DNA of 5,659 bases from Burkholderiaceae bacterium (GTDB lineage Bacteria > Pseudomonadota > Gammaproteobacteria > Burkholderiales > Burkholderiaceae), in assembly GCA_030151165.1 (NCBI GenBank), contig JASLEM010000095.1, positions 1 through 5,659 of the forward strand, in the 5' to 3' direction. Numbering within the stretch: the stretch's first letter is position 1; every line of letters starts with the position of its first letter. Below, piece after piece: positions 1 through 4,370 of this stretch. The translations under genes and the position numbers were made by a program. Under the pieces are notes generated by a model that saw nothing but the letters and a program-made list of their open reading frames with translations, was not told the origin of the DNA and ran no database searches.

Positions 1-462
1 GGTCGGCGCGGGCGCGGACTTCATCAGGCCGGCCATCGCGGCCATCGCCGCGGCGGCGGCCGGGTTGTCGTTGGCGGGGCCGGCGCGCGTCGGCTCCTTC
101 AGGGCGCGGCCGATGACGTCGAGCGGCGCGTGCGCGGCGCGTGCCGCGACGGGCGCGCGGTGCCCGCGCGCGAAGCCGGCGTGGGTGGCTTCGCCCATCG
201 CCTTCGCGATCGCGTCCGGCGGCAGCGCGGCCACGGTGACGCTGCCGGTCGTGCGCAGGTTGCCGACGACCCATTCGCCGATGCGCATCGACGCCGCGTC
301 GCCGACGACCGTCAGCTTCTCCTGCGCCTGCTGCTCGAGCGTGTGGCGCGCGAGCAGCGTCGCGACGGCGCCGAGGACGCCGGCGCACGCCAGAACGGCC
401 ACCACGCCGGTGACGGTGATGCGGTTGACCAGGCTGGTGTTCGATTTCAGGGCAGTGTTCAT
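1..462 (-). CDS. N-terminal part of a membrane-anchored protein, probably a sensor or chemoreceptor (truncated by window edge)
   Basis: The minus strand is open from an ATG at 462 down to position 1 without a stop, giving 154 codons of an incomplete protein. Third codon positions are nearly all G or C, as in a real gene. Residues 1-15 are short and basic, and residues about 16-38 form one hydrophobic membrane segment. From residue 41 an amphipathic helix follows (HTLEQQAQEKL, then a stretch containing RIGEWVVGNLR). This layout resembles the start of the extracytoplasmic sensing region of Cache-type methyl-accepting chemotaxis proteins, histidine kinases or diguanylate cyclases. Residues about 131-152 are very rich in Ala and Met. 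No signalling domain is visible because the C-terminal part is outside the window, so the functional class is inference. No strong Shine-Dalgarno lies before the ATG (only AGAAAG at a suitable distance). It is transcribed divergently from the DUF4337 gene. Confidence 0.62.
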   Translation of the reverse strand, partial: MNTALKSNTSLVNRITVTGVVAVLACAGVLGAVATLLARHTLEQQAQEKLTVVGDAASMRIGEWVVGNLRTTGSVTVAALPPDAIAKAMGEATHAGFARGHRAPVAARAAHAPLDVIGRALKEPTRAGPANDNPAAAAAMAAMAGLMKSAPAPT

Positions 463-528
463 GGCGGCTTTCTGGGAGGGACGGCTCGGGCGGACGACGG
501 CAGCTCGAACGAGCGCGTCCTGTGGGGA

Positions 529-557
529 AATATTGACACCGCCCGCCTTCACCCCAA
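529..557 (-). promoter_or_regulatory. Candidate sigma70-like promoter for the sensor-like gene
   Basis: Read on the minus strand, TTGGGG (557-552) is followed after exactly 17 bases by AATATT (534-529). The first matches three and the second four of six consensus positions. It lies about 65 bases upstream of the minus-strand ATG at 462 and in the most AT-rich spot of the intergenic region. The match is weak and chance is possible. Confidence 0.22.
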
Positions 558-647
558 GCGCGGAAAAGACCCGAAAAACCGCCCATTGCGCGCTCGGCAG
601 CGCGAAATGCCGCCATCGGCGCACCTCGAAGGGGCACACGGGTGAAC

Positions 648-689
648 GTGAGCGTCAACTTCATCGGCGGCCGACGGCGTTAAGCTCAC
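648..689. repeat. Imperfect interrupted dyad symmetry in the divergent intergenic region
   Basis: GTGAGC (648-653) and GCTCAC (684-689) are inverted copies. Inside them AAC (657-659) pairs with GTT (679-681), and the centre is the odd palindrome TCGGCGGCCGA (664-674). The inner elements share a centre at 669, and the outer arms are off by half a base. This could be a composite operator between two divergent genes, or an RNA hairpin in the leader of the DUF4337 transcript. No regulator is identified. Confidence 0.35.
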
Positions 690-774
690 CGAAGGCCTCG
701 CGTGGCCGATCCAGGCACATTCACGCCTCGCCTCCCGGCGCACGCCCTTTCAAGAAGACAGCACGAGACAACGC

Positions 775-1404
775 ATGGAACTCGACCCGCTCGAACTCGT
801 CGCGGAGCCCTCCGGCTTCGGCGACGACGACAAGGACACCCCGCCCGCGAAGGCCCGCGCCCACGCGCGGCTGAACGCCGCCGTCGCCATCACGGTGGCG
901 CTGCTGGCCACCTTCATGGGCATCTGCAAGATCAAGGACGACAACATCTGCCAGGCGATGCAGCAGGCCCAGGCCGACAAGGTCGATCACTGGGGCTACT
1001 ACCAGGCGCGCAACGTGCGCCAGGAAGTGGCCGAGGCCACCGCCGTGCAGCTGCGCCTGCAGCAGGCCACCGCCGCGCCGACGGCGCAAGCGGCGTACGC
1101 CACCGCGATCGACCACTTCGACAAGCTCGCGAAGGAACAGGCGCAGAAGAAGGACGAGGTGAAGGCGCAGGCCGTCGCCGACCAGCAGGCCTACGACGCG
1201 CTCAACTACCGCGACGACCAGTTCGACCTCTCCGACGCGCTGCTCGCGATCGCGATCTCGATGCTGGCCGTGTCCTCGCTCACGCAACTGCTGTGGCTCT
1301 ACTTGCTGAGCCTCGTGCCGGCCAGCTTCGGCGTGCTGATGGGCGTGGCGGGGCTGGTCGGGCTGCACATCCATCCGGACCGGCTGTCGGCGCTGCTGAG
1401 TTGA
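775..1404 (+). CDS. DUF4337 family membrane protein
   Basis: This encodes a 209-residue protein that I recognise as DUF4337, a family of bacterial membrane proteins of unknown function. Residues 1-30 are acidic then basic and soluble. A first hydrophobic segment spans about 33-51 (NAAVAITVALLATFMGIC) and is followed by the family-typical stretch KIKDDNICQAMQQAQADK. Residues about 55-150 are long, charged and Gln/Ala-rich helix, likely coiled coil. Two further membrane segments lie at about 155-175 and 177-198, and the protein ends shortly after. This places the helical middle on one side of the inner membrane, most likely the periplasm. The ATG at 775 gives the usual family N-terminus; upstream there is only a weak GAGA (765-768). 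It is followed by 106 bases before the FAH gene, so co-transcription is possible but unproven. No function is assigned. Confidence 0.9.
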   Translation: MELDPLELVAEPSGFGDDDKDTPPAKARAHARLNAAVAITVALLATFMGICKIKDDNICQAMQQAQADKVDHWGYYQARNVRQEVAEATAVQLRLQQATAAPTAQAAYATAIDHFDKLAKEQAQKKDEVKAQAVADQQAYDALNYRDDQFDLSDALLAIAISMLAVSSLTQLLWLYLLSLVPASFGVLMGVAGLVGLHIHPDRLSALLS

Positions 1405-1499
1405 ACGGTCACGGGGCCTGAACTCCGGCGGGAGCGCGGGTCTTTGCGGCGAGGCATCATCGATCGCTTCCCGCATCCCCACGCCACCGCCCCGCAACC

Positions 1500-1505
1500 A
1501 GGAAG
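1500..1505 (+). promoter_or_regulatory. Ribosome binding site of the FAH-family gene
   Basis: AGGAAG ends five bases before the ATG at 1511, a good Shine-Dalgarno match that supports this start over later in-frame starts. Confidence 0.7.
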
Positions 1506-1510
1506 CCCCG

Positions 1511-2389
1511 ATGAAACTGCTCCGCCACGGCCCGCGCGGCCACGAACGCCCCGGGCTGGTCGACCACCAGGGCGTGATGCGCGACCTGAGCGCGCAGGTC
1601 GGCGACCTCGGCGCGGCCGATCTCTCGTCCGAACGCCTCGCGCGCCTGCGCTCGATCGACACCGCGTCGCTGCCCGAGCTCGTGCCCGGCACGCGGCTGG
1701 GCGTGCCGTGGCACGGCCTGTCGAAGTTCGTCTGCATCGGCCTGAACTACAGGGATCACGCGGCCGAGGCCGGCATGGAGCTGCCGAAGGAGCCGGTGCT
1801 GTTCCTCAAGGCGCCCAGCGCGCTGACCGGCCCGAACGACCCGGTCGTGCTGCCGCAGGGCGCCGAGAAGGGCGACTGGGAGGTCGAGCTGGGCGTCGTC
1901 ATCGGCACCCGTGCGCGCTACGTGCCGGAGGCCGAGGCGCTGGCGCACGTGGCCGGCTACTGCGTCGTCAACGACGTCTCCGAGCGCGCCTACCAGCTCG
2001 AGCGCGGCGGCACCTGGGACAAGGGCAAGGGCGCCGACACCTTCGGCCCCGTCGGCCCCTGGCTCGTGACCGCCGACGAGGTGCCCGACCCGCAGGCGCT
2101 CGACCTCTGGCTCGACGTCAGCGGCGAGCGCATGCAGGACGGCAACACGCGCACGATGGTGTTCGGCGTCGCGCAGCTCGTGAGCTACGTGAGCCGCTTC
2201 ATGACGCTCGAACCCGGCGACCTGATCGCCACCGGCACGCCCGCCGGCGTCGGCATGGGCCGCAAGCCGCCGCGCTTCCTGCGCGCCGGCGACACCCTGG
2301 CCCTCGGCATCGCCGGCCTCGGCGAGCAACGGACGTCGGTGCACGCGTGGGACGCGGCGCTGCTCGACCGCGTGCACGGCAGTCGTTGA
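1511..2389 (+). CDS. Fumarylacetoacetate hydrolase (FAH) family protein
   Basis: The 292-residue product belongs to the FAH superfamily, metal-dependent cytosolic enzymes that cleave or hydrate acylpyruvate-like compounds. It resembles the roughly 280-residue bacterial group often annotated as ureidoglycolate lyase or 2,4-diketo-3-deoxy-L-fuconate hydrolase. Residues 1-65 form the small N-terminal domain. The catalytic domain starts at FVCIGLNYRDHAAE (73-86), where His83 and Glu86 sit in the conserved lid/catalytic motif. The metal-binding acids are Glu124 and Glu126 (DWEVELGVVIG) and Asp155 (VNDVSER). The family signatures RGGTWDKGKG (165-174), DTFGPVGPWLV (176-186) and GDLIATGTPAGVGMG (236-250) are all intact, so the enzyme should be active. 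The substrate cannot be read from the sequence: no sugar-acid, purine or aromatic catabolism genes are nearby. The C-terminus extends slightly beyond the GLGEQR motif where relatives usually end. A good ribosome binding site supports the start. Confidence 0.93.
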   Translation: MKLLRHGPRGHERPGLVDHQGVMRDLSAQVGDLGAADLSSERLARLRSIDTASLPELVPGTRLGVPWHGLSKFVCIGLNYRDHAAEAGMELPKEPVLFLKAPSALTGPNDPVVLPQGAEKGDWEVELGVVIGTRARYVPEAEALAHVAGYCVVNDVSERAYQLERGGTWDKGKGADTFGPVGPWLVTADEVPDPQALDLWLDVSGERMQDGNTRTMVFGVAQLVSYVSRFMTLEPGDLIATGTPAGVGMGRKPPRFLRAGDTLALGIAGLGEQRTSVHAWDAALLDRVHGSR

Positions 2390-2400
2390 GGCCATTGATC

Positions 2401-2406
2401 TAGACT
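2401..2406 (+). promoter_or_regulatory. Candidate -10 element directly before the CopL-like gene (possible leaderless start)
   Basis: TAGACT matches four of six bases of the sigma70 -10 consensus and lies ten bases before the ATG at 2416, in a small AT-richer patch (ATTGATCTAGACT). Transcription from it would begin at or just before the ATG. No Shine-Dalgarno sequence is present in the 26-base gap, which fits a leaderless message. No convincing -35 is seen, so an activator would probably be needed. Weak evidence. Confidence 0.25.
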
Positions 2407-2415
2407 CCGGGCTCC

Positions 2416-2841
2416 ATGCACCGTCTCCTGCGCCTCGTCACGCTCTGGCTCATCGCGCTGGCGCTCCCGATCCAGGGCGCGGCGGCGGCGACGGCCATGG
2501 CGATGCCGGCATCGCGGGCGCCGATGCAGCACGCGATGGCGCATGACAGGGGGACGATGGCCGGGATGTCGATGGACGCGCCGCACGACGCCGTGCCCTG
2601 CCCGCACCACGCGTCGAGCCACGCGACGCGACCCGCGACGCACGACGCGATGCATCACCCGATGGACAAGTCCGGCTGCTGCGGCGACTGCTGCGGCCCG
2701 GTCGCGTGGCAGGCGCCGGCGCTGGCAGTCGCGCCGGCCGCCGAGACCTGGCGGCAGGCCGCGCGCGGCACCGCGCCGGTCGTCGCGCCGCAGTTCCTCA
2801 CCGACGGCCCCGAGCGGCCGCCGCGCCCCTTCCTCGCCTGA
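2416..2841 (+). CDS. Small secreted Cys/His/Met-rich protein, CopL-like putative copper-binding protein
   Basis: This encodes 141 residues. Residues 1-25 are a Sec signal peptide: basic start (MHRLLR), hydrophobic core (LVTLWLIALAL), small residues GAAAA before the likely cleavage. The mature part is packed with potential metal ligands. Met28, 30, 37, 41, 48, 51, 53, 79 and 83 alternate with His39, 43, 57, 64, 65, 69, 76, 80 and 81. Then comes CPHH (62-65) and a tight cysteine cluster, CCGDCC (88-93). The C-terminal third is Ala/Pro-rich and ends in PERPPRPFLA, like the tails of small CopL/DUF2946-type proteins of copper loci. Copper binding in the periplasm is inferred from composition and from the adjacent tolC-like and multicopper oxidase genes. 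A role in regulating the copper genes, as reported for CopL in Xanthomonas, is possible but not shown here. The start is set by the signal peptide; no ribosome binding site is visible. It begins 26 bases after the FAH gene. Confidence 0.82.
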   Translation: MHRLLRLVTLWLIALALPIQGAAAATAMAMPASRAPMQHAMAHDRGTMAGMSMDAPHDAVPCPHHASSHATRPATHDAMHHPMDKSGCCGDCCGPVAWQAPALAVAPAAETWRQAARGTAPVVAPQFLTDGPERPPRPFLA

Positions 2842-2843
2842 GA

Positions 2844-2862
2844 CGCCGCGCCCGCCGCGGCG
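2844..2862 (+). repeat. Perfect 7-bp inverted repeat after the CopL-like stop codon
   Basis: CGCCGCG (2844-2850) and CGCGGCG (2856-2862) form a GC-only hairpin with a five-base loop, starting two bases after the TGA at 2839-2841. No T-run follows, so it is not a typical intrinsic terminator. It could stabilise or attenuate the message between the small gene and the tolC-like gene. Confidence 0.4.
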
Positions 2863-2899
2863 ATGCCCGGACGCCCGACTGACGAAGGCGCCCCCGGCG

Positions 2900-2920
2900 G
2901 CGTGCGTCGTCGACGCGCGC
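2900..2920 (+). repeat. Inverted repeat upstream of the tolC-like gene
   Basis: GCGTGCGTC (2900-2908) and GACGCGCGC (2912-2920) pair over nine positions, with one G-U pair in RNA and a three-base loop. The hairpin ends 14 bases before the Shine-Dalgarno of the tolC-like gene. In such GC-rich DNA this may be chance. Confidence 0.3.
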
Positions 2921-2934
2921 CGATCCACCGGTTC

Positions 2935-2939
2935 GAGGA
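2935..2939 (+). promoter_or_regulatory. Ribosome binding site of the tolC-like gene
   Basis: GAGGA lies six bases before the ATG at 2946. It fixes the start that gives the protein a lipoprotein signal sequence. Confidence 0.7.
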
Positions 2940-2945
2940 CTCACC

Positions 2946-4370
2946 ATGACTTCGCTTCACATCACCGCGGTCTTCGCGGCGTGCGTGGCGCTCGGCGGCT
3001 GCGCGAGCAGCGCGATCGACGCCAACGTCGACGCCGCCCACGCCGACGTGCAGGCCCGCGCCCACGTCGACTTCCAATGGCTCACGAGCGACGCCGCGCG
3101 CGCCCGCGCCCGCGACGACGTCGCCGCCACGCTGCGCCAGCCGCTCGGCGAGGAGGACGCCGTGCGCCTCGCGCTCTCGTACAACCCGGCGCTGCAGGCG
3201 CTGCTGTACGACCGCGCGGCGGCGTCCGCGGCGGCCACGCAGTCGGCGCGCCTGCCCAACCCGGTCTTCACGCTGGAGCGGCTCGCGAGCGGCGAGTCGC
3301 CCGATCACATCGAGATCACGCGCTCGCTGACGCTGCCGCTGGTCGCGCTGCTGCAGTTGCCCAGCCGCCTCCAGGGCGCCGACGCGACCCAGCAGCGGCT
3401 CCGGCTGCAACTGGCGGTCGACGTGCTGCGCAGCGCCGACGCCGCGCGCGTCGCCTGGGTCGACGCCGTCGCCGCGGGGCAGTCGGCGCGCTATGCGCAG
3501 CAGGTGCTGGACGCCGCCGAGGCCGGCAGCGAACTCGCGCGGCGCATGGAGGCCGCGGGCAACTTCAGCGCGCTGCAGCGCGCGCGCGAGGAGTCCTTCG
3601 ACGCCGACGCGCTGGACGAGCTCGCCCGCGCGCGTCGCGCGCAGCGCACGACGCGCGAGACGCTCGTGCGCGCGCTCGGACTCGACGCCGACCAGGCCGC
3701 CGCGATGCAGCTGCCCGACCATTTGCCCGACCTGCCGGCGACGCCGCCGGACGACGCCCGCGCCGACCTGCGATCCGCGCTCGACACCCGCCTCGACCTG
3801 CAGCTGGCGAAGGCGCGGCTGGCGGAAGTCGCCCGCGTGAAGGGCCTGGCGCGCGCGTTCACGCTCGTCAACGGCCTCGACCTCGGCCCCGAGCGGCACG
3901 ACGAGACGGGCCAGGCGAACGAGCGCGGCCTCACGCTGTCGGTGCCGCTGCCGGTCTTCGACACCGGCGACGCCGCCAAGGCCGGCGGCGAGGCCGCGTA
4001 CCAGGCGGCGTTGCAGCGCACGGCGGCGCTCGCGATCGACGCGGCGTCGCAGCTGCGCGCCGCGCACGGCGACCTCGTCGACAGCTACGCGCTCGCGCGC
4101 ACGCTGCGCGACCGCGTCGTGCCGCTGCGCGCGGCGATCACCGGCGAAGGATTGCTGCGCTACAACGGCATGCTCGCGAGCGTGTTCGACCTGCTCGCCG
4201 ACGCCCGCGACCAGGCGCGCACCGTGCAGCAGGCGATCGCCGCGCAGCGCGACTGGTGGCTCGCCGATGCCGCCTGGGCCGCCGCGCGCGCCGGCATCCC
4301 GACCCCGGCCGACGAAGCCTCGGCCAGCGCCGACGACGTCGCCGTCAACTCGAACAAGGATCCCCGATGA
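2946..4370 (+). CDS. TolC-family outer-membrane efflux lipoprotein
   Basis: The 474-residue product is a TolC/CusC-family outer-membrane factor, which forms trimeric channels that let inner-membrane or periplasmic efflux systems export substrates. Residues 1-18 are a short signal sequence ending in the lipobox LGGC. Cys19 would be lipidated, and Ala20 at +2 fits sorting to the outer membrane. The first outer-membrane efflux repeat starts near 70 with the hallmark ALSYNPALQAL (76-86) and ARLPNPVF (101-108). Long Ala/Arg/Glu-rich helices follow (about 145-250). The second repeat starts near 271 (RADLRSALDTRLDLQLAKARL) and has the typical GLTLSVPLPVFDTGDAAKAG (328-347), then helices to about 449. 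The tail is short and polar. Copper as the likely substrate is inferred only from its neighbours, a Cys/His/Met-rich protein and a multicopper oxidase. Its stop codon overlaps the oxidase start, so the two are co-expressed. No cognate RND pump or fusion protein is in the window. Confidence 0.92.
   Translation: MTSLHITAVFAACVALGGCASSAIDANVDAAHADVQARAHVDFQWLTSDAARARARDDVAATLRQPLGEEDAVRLALSYNPALQALLYDRAAASAAATQSARLPNPVFTLERLASGESPDHIEITRSLTLPLVALLQLPSRLQGADATQQRLRLQLAVDVLRSADAARVAWVDAVAAGQSARYAQQVLDAAEAGSELARRMEAAGNFSALQRAREESFDADALDELARARRAQRTTRETLVRALGLDADQAAAMQLPDHLPDLPATPPDDARADLRSALDTRLDLQLAKARLAEVARVKGLARAFTLVNGLDLGPERHDETGQANERGLTLSVPLPVFDTGDAAKAGGEAAYQAALQRTAALAIDAASQLRAAHGDLVDSYALARTLRDRVVPLRAAITGEGLLRYNGMLASVFDLLADARDQARTVQQAIAAQRDWWLADAAWAAARAGIPTPADEASASADDVAVNSNKDPR
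4356..4360 (+). promoter_or_regulatory. Ribosome binding site of the multicopper oxidase gene, inside the tolC-like gene
   Basis: AAGGA lies six bases before the ATG at 4367 and within the last codons of the tolC-like gene. With the ATGA stop/start overlap (4367-4370) it indicates translational coupling. Confidence 0.7.

Larger units (their letters stand above)
463..774. other. Divergent intergenic region
   Basis: This 312-base stretch separates the start of the minus-strand sensor-like gene from the start of the DUF4337 gene. I see no convincing coding region in it: short open frames cross it on both strands, but none has a recognisable product or ribosome binding site. It should hold the promoters for both neighbours. 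Two items stand out and are listed separately: an interrupted dyad at 648-689 and a weak sigma70-like promoter pattern on the minus strand near 529-557. The AT-rich island around 527-534 is unusual against the GC-rich background. Confidence 0.6.

Noticed and set aside
533..538. TTGACA as a plus-strand -35 box for the DUF4337 gene
   Set aside because: No acceptable -10 follows at 16-19 bases, and the site is about 240 bases from the start codon.
658..683. Sigma28 (flagellar) promoter for the sensor-like gene, from TTAACGCC and GCCGATGA on the minus strand
   Set aside because: The two halves are only 7 bases apart instead of about 11, and the element is about 200 bases from the start codon.
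65..874. Long plus-strand open frame across the sensor-like gene and the intergenic region
   Set aside because: It lies opposite the minus-strand gene, has an Arg/Ala/Ser/Thr-rich composition typical of antisense frames in GC-rich DNA, resembles no family I know, and runs into the DUF4337 gene.
1405..1510. Intrinsic terminator between the DUF4337 and FAH genes
   Set aside because: Only a 4-bp stem (CTCC/GGAG) is visible and there is no T-run.
1457..2395. 312-codon minus-strand open frame opposite the FAH gene
   Set aside because: The plus-strand FAH protein has all its family motifs and a ribosome binding site; the antisense frame has neither.
2376..2416. CueR/MerR-type or CopR-type operator before the CopL-like gene
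   Set aside because: No dyad of the expected kind and no -35/-10 pair with 19-20 base spacing could be found in the gap.
2655..4067. 470-codon minus-strand open frame opposite the tolC-like gene
   Set aside because: Arg/Val/Gly-rich low-complexity product with no recognisable motif, opposite a clear TolC-family protein.
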